A stretch of 64,000 nucleotides of DNA from JBFWVJ01 sp050246795 (GCA_050246795.1 JBFWVJ010000002.1:124001-188000), one strand, 5' to 3'; counted from the first letter of the stretch, positions 1 through 8,909 are shown. Notes: generated from the sequence alone by a model not told the origin. Program-made: numbers and translations.

Positions 1-576
1 TTTATTTCCTGGGATGGGGAGAACCTCGAAACGAAACCGATCAAGGGAACGCGTCCGCGAGGAGCGACTCCTGAAGAGGATGAGCGGTTGAAACAGGAGC
101 TTCTGGCAGATGAAAAAGAGCAGGCTGAATTGTGCATGATCACGGATCTGCTGCGAAATGATCTGGCCCGCGTTTCGAAAGCTGGAACAGTTCAAGTGCT
201 TGATCATCAAGCCCTACAGGCTACTCCCAGCGTTTGGCACACGTTCTCCCGAATTCGTTCGCAAACCAAAGCAGGAGTTGGCGCTTGGGACATTCTCGAA
301 TCGATGTTTCCCGGTGGGTCTATCAGCGGTTGCCCGAAGAAACGAGCGGTGGAACTCCTGGCGGAAGTGGAACCTCATCCACGTGGGATTTACACGGGAT
401 GCATCGGGTATATCAGCGACCAGGGCACCATGGATATGAGTATTGCCATTCGTACCCTGGAACAAACCGCACATGAGATTCGTGCCGGATTTGGCAGTGG
501 CATCGTGTATGATTCTCAAGCGGCAGCTGAGTATCAGGAATGCTTCGATAAAGCCCGTGTCTTTCAATCCCCATGA
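1..576 (+). CDS. pabB: Aminodeoxychorismate synthase component I, C-terminal part (5' end outside window)
   Basis: The reading frame is open from base 1, so only the last 191 codons are present. They cover the C-terminal half of the chorismate-binding fold shared by PabB, TrpE and MenF. Visible motifs are ETKPIKGTRPRG near residues 10-21, ITDLLRNDLARV near 47, and a C-terminal GAGIVYDS-type segment, here GSGIVYDSQAAAEYQEC. The enzyme forms 4-amino-4-deoxychorismate from chorismate with ammonia from a glutaminase partner. PabB is preferred over anthranilate synthase because the next genes are pabC and folP. The stop overlaps the pabC start as ATGA, indicating translational coupling. No pabA lies in the window. 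Confidence 0.9.
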   Translation, partial: FISWDGENLETKPIKGTRPRGATPEEDERLKQELLADEKEQAELCMITDLLRNDLARVSKAGTVQVLDHQALQATPSVWHTFSRIRSQTKAGVGAWDILESMFPGGSISGCPKKRAVELLAEVEPHPRGIYTGCIGYISDQGTMDMSIAIRTLEQTAHEIRAGFGSGIVYDSQAAAEYQECFDKARVFQSP

Positions 577-1355
577 TCAGTCTCAACGGACATATCGATG
601 CACGGACTGAAACCGACATTTTAGAACAGGATCCAGACTACCCTCAATCCTCCGTTTACACCTCGGTACGGACCTATCACCTGAAACCCTTTCGTCTCGA
701 AGACCACCTTCGTCGACTGGAAGAATCCGCCCGTCTGGATGGATTTGATTTGCCATTTTCCATCGAAGTGATCAGCCAATGGGTCTCAGACATTTTGCAA
801 CAGGAAACACGAGGAGAAAGATTCTTGAAAATTATCTCCACCCCAAGCCATATCCTTGTCCATTCACGTAATTTGGTGATCGATGAGAAGGTGTATGAAG
901 GGGTAACCGTCGTTTCCAAACCAGTGACAAGGTCGAATGTGAAAGCCAAAATTTCCGATCGCGCAGCGCTGGACCGAGCCTATCAGCAAGCTCTCGACGA
1001 AGGCGCCTATGAAGCCCTGCTCCATGACGAAGGTCGTGATGTCATCACCGAAGGGTCTCGATCCAATCTTTTCTGGGTGAACAACGGCATTCTTTTCTGG
1101 TGTGACGATGCCCTCTCCGGGATTACTCAAAAAGTTGTGCTGGAATTTGCTGACCAGATGGGAATCCAAACGAAACCATCTGCTCTGGCAATGGGGGATA
1201 TCGCACATCTTGAGGAGTTGTTTCTCACCCAAACCAGCCGCGGAATCGTTCCGATCGTTGCTGTGAATGGAATTCCGATCAACCAATCCCAAGTGGGACC
1301 CATCACTCAACGGCTGATGCAGGCTTTTGAACACTTCACTCGTGACGCATCATGA
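573..1355 (+). CDS. pabC: Aminodeoxychorismate lyase (class IV PLP aminotransferase fold)
   Basis: This 260-residue protein belongs to the branched-chain aminotransferase/4-amino-4-deoxychorismate lyase family, which releases pyruvate from aminodeoxychorismate to give p-aminobenzoate. It shows the family pattern: an N-terminal SVYTSVRTY strand, a RLEDHLRRLEESA helix near residue 40, a lysine in NVKAKISDR that is the candidate Schiff-base residue, and EGSRSNLFWV near residue 165. The phosphate-binding region is LFLTQTSRGIVPI. The start overlaps the pabB stop and the stop overlaps the folP start, so the three genes form a tight operon. A D-amino-acid or branched-chain aminotransferase has the same fold, but the context favours PabC. 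Confidence 0.88.
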   Translation: MISLNGHIDARTETDILEQDPDYPQSSVYTSVRTYHLKPFRLEDHLRRLEESARLDGFDLPFSIEVISQWVSDILQQETRGERFLKIISTPSHILVHSRNLVIDEKVYEGVTVVSKPVTRSNVKAKISDRAALDRAYQQALDEGAYEALLHDEGRDVITEGSRSNLFWVNNGILFWCDDALSGITQKVVLEFADQMGIQTKPSALAMGDIAHLEELFLTQTSRGIVPIVAVNGIPINQSQVGPITQRLMQAFEHFTRDAS

Positions 1356-2203
1356 CACTCTCCTTTGAACAACCACTGATCATGGGAATCCTCAATTTGA
1401 CGCCGGATTCGTTTTCGGATGGAGGGAAATATTTCCCCGCCTCTGAAGGCGAGGTTGGAGAACCTCGCCGTAAGAAAGGCGAGAATATCCATTCTCGCCT
1501 TCAAATGAGGTTTTTGGAATTGATTTCAGATGGCGCTGACATCATCGATATCGGCGCGGAATCCACCTTCGGACCGGAATCACAGGTGTCGGCGGAGGAG
1601 GAATGGAGGAGGCTGCAGCCGGTATTGAAATCACTGGTAGAGACGCAAGATCTTGCGTCTCTACCAGTGATTTCCCTCGATACCTGGAAATCCGAGGTGG
1701 CGCACCGCGCGCTTCAAATGGGCGTCCACATGATCAACGATGTCACCGCCCTGCGCGGCGACCCGAGAATGATCGAGGTGCTGTTGGAATACCAACCGTA
1801 TGTCTGCCTGATGTATTCGGCTTATGACACACCTTATGCCGGGCGGGAGGAGAAGCAGTATGAGGATGTAATGGCGACGATCCAGGAATTCCTGAAGGCA
1901 AGAACGGAAGAACTCATCAACAGAGGGTTTCCAAAGGAAAAAATCATCGTCGACCCAGGGCTTGGGTTTTTCTTGTCCAGTGACCCGCAGGTGAGCTGGG
2001 AAGTGATCGAGCGCTTGGGAGAGCTGAAAGATTTGGGATTTCCGATCCTCATCGGCCCTTCGATGAAATCCTTTTTAGGAGGCGAGATCAAAGATCGACT
2101 CCAGAATTCGCTGGAAGCGGCGAAGAAATGCTTGGAAAAAGGAGCAAGTATATTGAGAGTGCATCATGTAAAAGACCATGCTCCGCTTTTGCCGCGGGCT
2201 TAG
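1352..2203 (+). CDS. folP: Dihydropteroate synthase carrying two translated palindromes
   Basis: The 283-residue TIM-barrel enzyme joins p-aminobenzoate to dihydropterin pyrophosphate. Recognisable motifs are MGILNLTPDSFSDGG at residue 11, IIDIGAEST near 63, INDVTALRGDP near 129, VDPGLGF near 200 and RVHHVKDH near the end. It diverges from classical FolP: the usual HMQG segment is replaced by LMYSAYDTPYAGR and the SRKSF loop reads PSMKSFLGG, so it may be a distant subgroup. Residues about 32-50 and 92-108 are encoded by palindromic repeats in frame; the first falls in the substrate-loop region after FSDGG. It is the last gene of the pabB-pabC-folP operon. Confidence 0.88.
   Translation: MTLSFEQPLIMGILNLTPDSFSDGGKYFPASEGEVGEPRRKKGENIHSRLQMRFLELISDGADIIDIGAESTFGPESQVSAEEEWRRLQPVLKSLVETQDLASLPVISLDTWKSEVAHRALQMGVHMINDVTALRGDPRMIEVLLEYQPYVCLMYSAYDTPYAGREEKQYEDVMATIQEFLKARTEELINRGFPKEKIIVDPGLGFFLSSDPQVSWEVIERLGELKDLGFPILIGPSMKSFLGGEIKDRLQNSLEAAKKCLEKGASILRVHHVKDHAPLLPRA
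1446..1501. repeat. Tandem pair of palindromes translated inside folP
   Basis: Two adjacent hairpins: GGCGAGGTT/AACCTCGCC (1448-1456 with 1461-1469) and an 11-bp perfect stem AAGGCGAGAAT/ATTCTCGCCTT around an ATCC loop (1476-1486 with 1491-1501). The second has the same architecture as the valS hairpin at 32335-32360. Length and phase keep folP open. Confidence 0.85.
1627..1674. repeat. 48-bp perfect palindrome translated inside folP
   Basis: A perfect inverted repeat without a loop, centred between 1650 and 1651. Its core GTAGAGACGC/GCGTCTCTAC recurs in tsaD (34593-34631) and, with one change, in the ATP-grasp gene (42575-42613). It is read in frame as part of DHPS. Confidence 0.92.
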
Positions 2204-2394
2204 AAATTCGGCTCATTGTCTTGTAAGACCGACCGCACGATTGAACGCGTTTCTAGTACAGGAGGCGTTGCTTCTGGATTGCTTTCCTCAGAGAGCGGCT
2301 TCCCATCAAGATTTTTTTTCGGGTCAGGCTCCTCAGAAGTGCCTGGCAGGAGTTCGTAGGGATTTGGAACGCCTTTAAGTTCGAGGTCACTCAT
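2200..2394 (-). CDS. Small acidic, proline-rich protein of unknown function
   Basis: A 64-residue reading frame on the minus strand with an ATG at 2394; a TTG two codons upstream is an alternative. The product is hydrophilic and acidic with several Pro and Glu residues (for example NPYELLPGTSEEPDPKK) and no membrane segment. It overlaps the 3' end of folP by 4 bp, convergently. No Shine-Dalgarno is seen, as for most genes here. The amino acid composition looks protein-like and the frame fills an otherwise empty gap, but no family is recognised. Confidence 0.45.
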   Translation of the reverse strand: MSDLELKGVPNPYELLPGTSEEPDPKKNLDGKPLSEESNPEATPPVLETRSIVRSVLQDNEPNF

Positions 2395-2457
2395 GTCCAA
2401 AAATAAAAAATATCAGGGGTTTTATAGCAATTCGGTCAAATGTCTGTCAATTGTCCC

Positions 2458-2486
2458 TTGTTGATGAGGTCTTTAGACAGTAGAAT
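2458..2486 (+). promoter_or_regulatory. Putative sigma70-type promoter of metG
   Basis: TTGTTG at 2458-2463, a 17-bp spacer and TAGAAT at 2481-2486, 24 bp before the metG ATG. The predicted leader is very short and has no Shine-Dalgarno. Confidence 0.5.
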
Positions 2487-2510
2487 TCGGGCTGATATCT
2501 CGTTTTTCAT

Positions 2511-4760
2511 ATGAGCCAACAACGCTTTTCCATCACTACCGCGATCGCCTACGTCAACGGTGCTCCCCACATGGGGCACGCCCTGGAGTTTGTCGAAGCC
2601 GATGCCATCGCCCGCTATCACCGGATGATGGGGGATGACGTGTTTTATCTCACTGGAACGGATGAACACGGGACGAAGATTGTGCAAACGGCGGAAAAAG
2701 AGGGCGTGCCGGTGAAGGAACTGGTGGATCGGAATGCCGAAAAATTTAAGGATCTCATGAGGCAGTACAGGATCAGTCATGATCGATTTATCCGTACTTC
2801 AGATCAAGAGATGCACTGGCCGGCCGTCCAAAAGCTCTGGAAAAAAATGGAAGAGAAAGGGGACATTTACCTCGGCGAATACAAGGGCCTCTACTGCGTC
2901 GGCTGCGAAGAATTTAAGATCGAAAAGGATTTAGTTGATGGCAAATGCCCCAACCATCCCCATCGTCCTCTCCAAGAACTTGAGCAGAAAAATTATTTCT
3001 TCAGACTCTCGAAGTATTCCCAACAGATCGGCGACATCCTCAAAAGCGGCCAGGTAAACATCGTTCCGGCGTTTCGTGCGAATGAAATCATCGCCATGTG
3101 CGAATCCGGTCTGGAAGACGTGAGTTTTTCACGACCGAAGGAACAGCTGTCCTGGGGCATTCCTGTCCCCGGCGATGACAGCCAGGTGATGTATGTGTGG
3201 TGCGACGCGCTGGCGAATTATATTTCCGCGCTGGACTATGAGCATGAGGGCGAACTCTTCGAACAATATTGGCCGGTGGACTGCCATGTGATCGGGAAGG
3301 ATATCCTTCGTTTTCATGCCGGTATTTGGATCGGCATGCTGCTCTCCGCTGACGTGGAACTCCCCAAGTCCGAGCTGGTCCATGGTTGGATCCATTATCA
3401 AGGCGGACGGATGAGTAAATCGGCGGGGAATGTGGTCGATCCGGTCGAGCTGGCGAACCATTATGGAGTCGATGCCGCTCGATACTATCTGCTGGCGGAA
3501 ATTCCGGTCGGACAGGACGGGGATTTTTCCTATCAACTCTTTGAGAACAAGATCAATGCCGATCTGGCGAATAATCTGGGAAACTTCGTGAACCGAGTGC
3601 TCTCCATGGTCGATCGCTACGCGGGGGGCAAGGTGCCGCAGAAAAAACTGGACGTGCCTTCAGAGATCGAAGATTTCTGGGAGGACTATCATGCTGCCTT
3701 TGCCGAGTACGATCATCAGCGCGCCTCGCTCGCTCTCATTCGCCTGGTAGACTTCGGCAACCGATACATCGCTGAGCGTATGCCCTGGGAACTGGCCAAG
3801 GATGAAACCAAGCAGGACGAATTGGAGGAAGTGCTCCGCATGATGCTCAAACTCCTGCTGCACGTGACCTTCATGTTCTTTCCGTTCTGTCCTGACAAGG
3901 CCCAGGAAATCGCGATGGCGTTTGACCTCGATGATCAAATCGATTTCACCGAATTGAAAAAATTACAGGCAAACACCTTGCTCGATCAGGTGAAATCCAT
4001 TCGCAAGCCGGAGACACTGCTCTTCGACCGCATCGAGGAAGACCGAAGCTTGATCAGTCGTGATAAAAAAACCGTGCGTGTGCCCACCTTGCCATTGCCT
4101 GTCACGAAGGAAGCCGCTGAGTTGAACCTTCCGGTGGTGGCCTTCGCGATGACCGATCTGAAACCGCTCGGGACGGGAGTGCAGAAGCGGTTGAAGAAGG
4201 AGTGGGAACAATGGGTGGGGGGACTGAAGAACCGAAGGACGGATGAACTGGGGAACGTTGAAGACATTCTTGAGAAAGCTTATCAGCTGAATGAATCGTT
4301 GGGAGTGGGACGAGATGAAATTCCTGGGAATGCTCTCCTTCAACAGTTTTTGGCGGATCCGAACAAAGAGTTTCCGTTTATCAATCCGCTGGTGGCGTTT
4401 TACAACTACGTTGAAGCGAAATCGGGGTTGTCGATTGGCGCCCATGACCTTTCGCTTTTGAAGGGGGATGTGGAGCTCAAGATCTGCGACGGCAGCGAAG
4501 AATACTGGCCGCTCGGTTCGGACAAGCAAAAAAAAGTCCCCGCCGGGACCTATGCCTACTGTGATGATGAAGGAAAGCGCGTGATCTGTTGGCTGGAAGT
4601 GAAGCAAAGCCGAGATACTTCGGTCAGCAATAAAACGACGGATGTGCTCTTCATCCTCCAAGGGTATGAGGGCATCTCCTTGGACTATGTGCAAGCAGCA
4701 GCTGATGAGTTGAAAAAACTGGTCGAGACATGGATGAAGGTGAGGAGTGCCAAACAGTAA
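2511..4760 (+). CDS. metG: Methionyl-tRNA synthetase with C-terminal B3/B4-type domain
   Basis: This 749-residue class I synthetase charges tRNA-Met. The HIGH box is PHMGH at residues 19-23, the zinc knuckle is CVGC plus CPNHPH near 130-155, and KMSKS appears as RMSKS at 300-304. The catalytic and anticodon-binding parts end near residue 510. Instead of the usual EMAP/Trbp111-type tRNA-binding tail, residues about 535-735 resemble the B3/B4 domain known from the PheRS beta subunit editing module and from stand-alone COG3382 proteins: NPLVAFYNYVEAKSGLSIGA near 625, then KKVPAGTYAYCDD and KTTDVLF. That domain binds and hydrolyses mischarged tRNA in PheRS; its role here is inferred only. The start ATG follows a T-rich leader. 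Confidence 0.93.
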   Translation: MSQQRFSITTAIAYVNGAPHMGHALEFVEADAIARYHRMMGDDVFYLTGTDEHGTKIVQTAEKEGVPVKELVDRNAEKFKDLMRQYRISHDRFIRTSDQEMHWPAVQKLWKKMEEKGDIYLGEYKGLYCVGCEEFKIEKDLVDGKCPNHPHRPLQELEQKNYFFRLSKYSQQIGDILKSGQVNIVPAFRANEIIAMCESGLEDVSFSRPKEQLSWGIPVPGDDSQVMYVWCDALANYISALDYEHEGELFEQYWPVDCHVIGKDILRFHAGIWIGMLLSADVELPKSELVHGWIHYQGGRMSKSAGNVVDPVELANHYGVDAARYYLLAEIPVGQDGDFSYQLFENKINADLANNLGNFVNRVLSMVDRYAGGKVPQKKLDVPSEIEDFWEDYHAAFAEYDHQRASLALIRLVDFGNRYIAERMPWELAKDETKQDELEEVLRMMLKLLLHVTFMFFPFCPDKAQEIAMAFDLDDQIDFTELKKLQANTLLDQVKSIRKPETLLFDRIEEDRSLISRDKKTVRVPTLPLPVTKEAAELNLPVVAFAMTDLKPLGTGVQKRLKKEWEQWVGGLKNRRTDELGNVEDILEKAYQLNESLGVGRDEIPGNALLQQFLADPNKEFPFINPLVAFYNYVEAKSGLSIGAHDLSLLKGDVELKICDGSEEYWPLGSDKQKKVPAGTYAYCDDEGKRVICWLEVKQSRDTSVSNKTTDVLFILQGYEGISLDYVQAAADELKKLVETWMKVRSAKQ

Positions 4761-4764
4761 TCCC

Positions 4765-4889
4765 TTTTGTCATTTCGACCGGAGTCCTGTACTCAGGACG
4801 CAGTGGAGAAATCTGGAGCCTGTGCCATTTTCAGATTTCTCCACTGCGCCCCTCTCCACACGCCCTTAGCTCCGGTCGAAATGACAAAA
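4765..4889. repeat. Inverted-repeat element with TTTCGACCGGAG termini (MITE-like)
   Basis: A 20-bp perfect terminal inverted repeat, TTTTGTCATTTCGACCGGAG at the left and its complement at the right. Inner arms containing GGAGAAATCTG and CAGATTTCTCC flank a short centre. It starts 4 bp after the metG stop. Both termini and inner arms match those flanking the GIY-YIG gene at 40.1-40.8 kb, so it looks like a non-coding derivative. Confidence 0.85.
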
Positions 4890-4967
4890 ATGGGCTCGTA
4901 ATGACAGTGCTTTTTCTCGATATTCTTGTGTATTTTCCTTTCTTGAATCGCAAGATTTTTTTCCCAT

Positions 4968-4975
4968 GCTATAGT
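4968..4975 (+). promoter_or_regulatory. Putative extended -10 promoter
   Basis: TGCTATAGT gives an extended -10 (TG at 4967-4968, TATAGT at 4970-4975) about 31 bp before the ATG at 5007. No good -35 at standard spacing. Confidence 0.4.
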
Positions 4976-5006
4976 GACGGAGCACCATTGCTGAGCCATT
5001 TTTTGT

Positions 5007-6752
5007 ATGAAAACACTCTACGTCGACATCGATGCTGAGATCACCGATTTGCTCGGGAAGATCTCCTCCCTCAAAGGCCATCACATTCTTTTGGTGATCC
5101 CCAAAGGGGCCCATTTGTTCCGCAATGCGGTGAATTTCAAACTGCTGAAACAAAAAGGCATTGAAGAAAAAAAGGACATTCAGATATTTACCAATGACGA
5201 AAACGGACAAAAGCTCGTCGAGAAAAATGGCCTCAAACTTTATCAGGGTCACTTACGAAAACGCACCACAGTCGTATCCGCACAATTAGGGAAACTTCCT
5301 CCAAAAGAAGTCAAAAAACAAACCTATCGCAAGATCTCGATCACCGAAATTTCCGACAAGGCTCGGAAGTCCATCCCAACGCCTCCTTTATCCAAACCTC
5401 AGCAGAAACAGCAAAAGAAAGAACAGCGTGAATGGACACAGTTTTTTTTGTTCAGTACCCTGCGAAAGAAAACCATCCTGGCGTTTAGCTGCTTATCGAT
5501 CCTTTTCTTCGCGGTAGTCTTCTACGTAGCTGTCCCATCCTCGGTCATCTATCTCACTCCTTCTTCAAACATCCTTGAAGCGACGATCAACATTATTTTC
5601 GCTGATCCAAATCGTGAACAAGGTCTTTTCCGCAATCCAAGTAGTCATGTGATCAGCACCATGCCATTGGAGCTGACCTTTGAGAAAAGCATACTTTATA
5701 AACCGACCGGGAAGGTCTTCACCGGGAGTTCTGCGCGGTGCAACCTCAAAGTGCTCAATGAACGTACGACCGCCTGGACCCTCTTGCCGAACACGAGATT
5801 TCAGGACGCGTCAGGAGTGGTGTTTCGGAGTGGAGACCAGGTGGAGGTCCCAGCCGCTCGCTTTCAGGTCGTGAAAGACGCGGACGGGAACCCCACCAAT
5901 GAAAAAGTCCCGGGAAGCTTGATCGTCAGCGTGGAGGCCGATGAATTTGATGATAACGGCAATGTCATCGGTGCCCGCGGAAATCTGCCGGCAAATACTG
6001 CTTTTGTCCTGCCAGGGCTCTCGAAGTTCAATCAGGGCTTGCTGTCCGCCACCAATGAACGTGCTTGCCAAGGAGGGGTTACGGAGTTTTATTCCATTGT
6101 GACCGAGGACGATGTGAAAGCTTCTCAACAGAAAATCGTGGATGAGCTGGAAAAAACGGCTCGCCAATACTTGGTCGATTACGTCGATGGTGAAAATGTA
6201 AAACGAGCCGACCAAGAAAAATCGGGCGCCTTTGTCTCTCAGTTGTTACTCTTTGATCATCCCCAAGCCATTCGATACGAAGTCTTGGACACTCAGGTTC
6301 CGCCCAAATTGGAGGGCCAGAAGCTGGATGAGTTCAGCGTTCTGGGGAAGATGAAGGTCCGTGGCTTTGCTTACGAACAGCAGTCGTATTATGAAATCCT
6401 CGAGCAAGGTCTCCTCGCAAAGGTCCATCCTGATAAGGTCATTGAAAGCATTGATTATAATTCCACGACGTCCAATCTCGTCTTGAGTGATTCAAATCTC
6501 GAAGCCCTCAGCAGAGTCAAGCTCAGCGTCACCGTGAGGGGCGTGGAAGAATACAACTTTGATCCGCGCAGTGAACAAGGCCAGGAACTCATCAATAGGA
6601 TCTTAGGATATATTCCCGGAAAAACTGCTGTTGAAGCCAGTTATTTCATTTCCAACCTGGAAGAAATTCAGAAATCGAATATTTCTATTTGGCCTTTTTG
6701 GAAAAACACGATCCCCGAACGGACGTCGAGCATTACGATCAAGGTGCAGTAA
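5007..6752 (+). CDS. CPR-type membrane-anchored protein, baseplate-J-like family (tentative)
   Basis: A 581-residue protein in three parts. Residues 1-90 form a cytoplasmic alpha/beta domain (LYVDIDAEITDLLGKISSLK, then ILLVIPKGAHLFRNAVNFKL) that I recognise as the N-terminal module of a family widespread in CPR bacteria. A basic Gln/Lys-rich linker and one membrane helix (about 155-180, AFSCLSILFFAVVFYVAVPS) follow. Residues 185-581 are a long, mostly beta extracytoplasmic region ending in NISIWPFWKNTIPERTSSI. CPR relatives are often labelled baseplate J-like, but the function is unknown; a surface role is likely from topology. It converges with murJ, 6 bp away. Confidence 0.7.
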   Translation: MKTLYVDIDAEITDLLGKISSLKGHHILLVIPKGAHLFRNAVNFKLLKQKGIEEKKDIQIFTNDENGQKLVEKNGLKLYQGHLRKRTTVVSAQLGKLPPKEVKKQTYRKISITEISDKARKSIPTPPLSKPQQKQQKKEQREWTQFFLFSTLRKKTILAFSCLSILFFAVVFYVAVPSSVIYLTPSSNILEATINIIFADPNREQGLFRNPSSHVISTMPLELTFEKSILYKPTGKVFTGSSARCNLKVLNERTTAWTLLPNTRFQDASGVVFRSGDQVEVPAARFQVVKDADGNPTNEKVPGSLIVSVEADEFDDNGNVIGARGNLPANTAFVLPGLSKFNQGLLSATNERACQGGVTEFYSIVTEDDVKASQQKIVDELEKTARQYLVDYVDGENVKRADQEKSGAFVSQLLLFDHPQAIRYEVLDTQVPPKLEGQKLDEFSVLGKMKVRGFAYEQQSYYEILEQGLLAKVHPDKVIESIDYNSTTSNLVLSDSNLEALSRVKLSVTVRGVEEYNFDPRSEQGQELINRILGYIPGKTAVEASYFISNLEEIQKSNISIWPFWKNTIPERTSSITIKVQ

Positions 6753-6758
6753 GGGAGG

Positions 6759-8261
6759 TTATTTCCCCAGGGTACTTACCATCCCCAACCATTTTTTTCG
6801 GAGGAAAAGAAAGGTCGAAATACCGTAGACCGCCATTCCCAGGATTGTCAGGACCATGATCTGGAGAAACAGCCCGAGGGTGAATTGAGAAAGATCGAAA
6901 CGGGAAAGCACCTGATCGACCAGAGATGTCATGACGGCTGAAGAGATGATAAAGATCAATAAATGGCTCCAAGAGATGAAGCTCAGCTTTTGAAAGTACT
7001 TCCATTTCAAAAGAATCAAGAAGGCCACCATCGACAGGGTACTGCTGACCGCGCTCGCAAGCCCGACTCCAGCGATCCCCAGGGTTTTGGAAAAATACAG
7101 CGCCAACCCGGTATTGACCACGACAGATGCAATGGTAATGACGAATGGCCAAAAGGTGTCATGGAAGGCGAAAAAGATCCTGGAAAGCATGGGGATCAGG
7201 GCTGATGCGACCAAGCCGATGCAGAGATAGCTGAGCGTATTGGCGGTCAAGAGGATCGCCTCTTGGCCGAAGTCTCCACCCCCCAAGACGAGTTCGATGA
7301 TAGGCACCCGCAAGACCCATAGTCCAAAGGCAGCCGGAATCATCAAGAACAACAAGTGATCCAGCTTGTCTTTGAGGTATTGCGCCAGTTCGGAAATTTT
7401 TTCATCAATCACAAAGTGGCTGATGATGGAAAAACTGCTAATAGCCATAGAAAGCCCAATGATCCCGATCGGGAAAGACTGGATGTCCTGAGCATAGCGA
7501 AGCACGGTGAGGTTCCCTAAGGCGAGCGTCGTCGCGATGACGCCTTCGATGAAAAAATTGATTTGCGTCCCTGCCATGCTCAAGACGCGAGGGATCGAGA
7601 GGGTAAACATTTTTTTAAACGCATCACTCCAGACGAAAACGGGCTTCCACTGCAAACCAAGCCTGAGAGAGGGGATGAGCTGCACGAACGCGTGAAAAAA
7701 AGCACCGATGACGACTCCGTACGCAACCCCATAAATACCCATTTGAGGAGCGAGCACAAAAATGCCGAACAAAATCCCGAGATTGTACACGATCGGTGCG
7801 AGCGCAAAGCCCCAGAAGCTGCGGAACGCATTTTCAATACCTGAAAACACCGAAGAAAGGGTAAACAGAATGGGGGAGACCATCATGATCCGCAGCAAGT
7901 GAGAGGTCAGGGCTTGTAATTCGGGCGTGAATTCCGGGTAGAGAACCCCTACCAGACTGCCCGCGAAGAAGAACATGACCAGTGCCAACCCCAACACGAA
8001 GAGCAAGAATCCATTCATCACCGAAGAAACGAACGTCCAGGCTTCTTGTTCATCATTTTTCTTGAGTGACAAAAAGAGCGGGACAAAAGAGGCGGAAATT
8101 GCACCAAAAACAAAAAGTCGGTATAGTGTATCTGGTATTTGAAATGCGGCAAAATACGCATCGCTTACGCCAGAAGCCCCGAAGAGATTCGCTAACTCAT
8201 GGTTGCGGTAGACACCAATCAAACGGGAGAGCAGCGATGAAAGAGCCAGTAAAAGTGTCAC
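6759..8261 (-). CDS. murJ: Lipid II flippase MurJ (MviN family)
   Basis: A 500-residue, roughly 14-helix membrane protein of the MOP exporter superfamily that moves lipid II across the cytoplasmic membrane for peptidoglycan synthesis. The N-terminus LLSRLIGVYRNHELANLFGA, then SDAYFAAFQIPDTLYRLF and GAISASFVPLF, is the MviN signature. The start is GTG at 8261; an in-frame TAG three codons upstream excludes a longer product, so the N-terminus is somewhat shorter than usual. It is transcribed divergently from the gene at 8361. murD in the same window supports a functioning murein pathway. Confidence 0.93.
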   Translation of the reverse strand: MTLLLALSSLLSRLIGVYRNHELANLFGASGVSDAYFAAFQIPDTLYRLFVFGAISASFVPLFLSLKKNDEQEAWTFVSSVMNGFLLFVLGLALVMFFFAGSLVGVLYPEFTPELQALTSHLLRIMMVSPILFTLSSVFSGIENAFRSFWGFALAPIVYNLGILFGIFVLAPQMGIYGVAYGVVIGAFFHAFVQLIPSLRLGLQWKPVFVWSDAFKKMFTLSIPRVLSMAGTQINFFIEGVIATTLALGNLTVLRYAQDIQSFPIGIIGLSMAISSFSIISHFVIDEKISELAQYLKDKLDHLLFLMIPAAFGLWVLRVPIIELVLGGGDFGQEAILLTANTLSYLCIGLVASALIPMLSRIFFAFHDTFWPFVITIASVVVNTGLALYFSKTLGIAGVGLASAVSSTLSMVAFLILLKWKYFQKLSFISWSHLLIFIISSAVMTSLVDQVLSRFDLSQFTLGLFLQIMVLTILGMAVYGISTFLFLRKKWLGMVSTLGK

Positions 8262-8313
8262 GTGTGTCTATAAAGCCTTCGGATTGTACCACAGGACAGA
8301 TGAGGCTTATAGC

Positions 8314-8342
8314 TTGAGAGTAAGCGAAAAAAAGGGTATAAT
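8314..8342 (+). promoter_or_regulatory. Strong sigma70-type promoter
   Basis: TTGAGA (8314-8319), exactly 17 bp, TATAAT (8337-8342), 18 bp before the ATG at 8361. One of the best promoter matches in the window. Confidence 0.7.
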
Positions 8343-8360
8343 AATCAGAATATTCATTCT

Positions 8361-8909
8361 ATGGCGGATTCCTCGAAAAACCACCTCGAAAAGAAAGAAG
8401 CTGTCCCATCGGCTCCAACACCTGCAACACGCCCCAGTGTAGAGACACCAAAAGAAGTGTCGAGCAGCCGTGTGGAGATCGCTGGCACTTTGATCGAAGG
8501 TCAGGACACTGGTGAATTCGTAGAATCAGGAGAGATCCGTGAAGTCGCTGGAGAGAGCAGGGAAGTGAAGGGGGATGGAGTCGCGGCGGGAAAAAAGAAG
8601 GATGATGGTCAGGCTGCAGCTCAAACCGGAGCGGCCGCCACCACCACCTTTACGTTTGATGAACACAATCTGCCGCCAGCTCCGGTCATGATCAAAAAAA
8701 TCGAAGAAACGCTCCGTTCCGAGATCCGCAAACTTGAAAAGGACGCCAGACGCTATCAGGGAGGTATTTTCCGACAGCCGAACCCTGAAAAATTCAGTGC
8801 GACCATGATCGAAATCCGCAGAAAGAATGTCCTCCTCAAACGACTTGTCACCATGGCTTCCGAAGTCCTCAAACGCATGTTCTTGCAGATGTTTGGATCC
8901 AAGAAGTAA
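8361..8909 (+). CDS. Hypothetical protein with disordered N-terminus and basic helical C-terminus
   Basis: A 182-residue protein without signal peptide or membrane helix. Residues 1-95 are low complexity (Ala, Pro, Glu, Lys, Val), probably disordered. Residues 100-182 are predicted helical and basic (KIEETLRSEIRKLEKDARRY, then RRKNVLLKRLVTMASEVLKR). This layout suits a DNA-, RNA- or partner-binding adaptor, but no family is recognised. It has its own near-consensus promoter and is followed by a separate gene 93 bp downstream. The ATG follows an AT-rich leader. Confidence 0.6.
   Translation: MADSSKNHLEKKEAVPSAPTPATRPSVETPKEVSSSRVEIAGTLIEGQDTGEFVESGEIREVAGESREVKGDGVAAGKKKDDGQAAAQTGAAATTTFTFDEHNLPPAPVMIKKIEETLRSEIRKLEKDARRYQGGIFRQPNPEKFSATMIEIRRKNVLLKRLVTMASEVLKRMFLQMFGSKK

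Noticed and set aside
88..576. pabB starting at TTG 88
   Set aside because: The frame is open to base 1 and residues before 88 contain the conserved KGTRPRG motif, so the gene is cut by the window edge.
4730..5038. Reading frame across the 4.8-kb inverted repeat
   Set aside because: It translates the repeat element and overlaps metG; the peptides are the usual nonsense products of such repeats.
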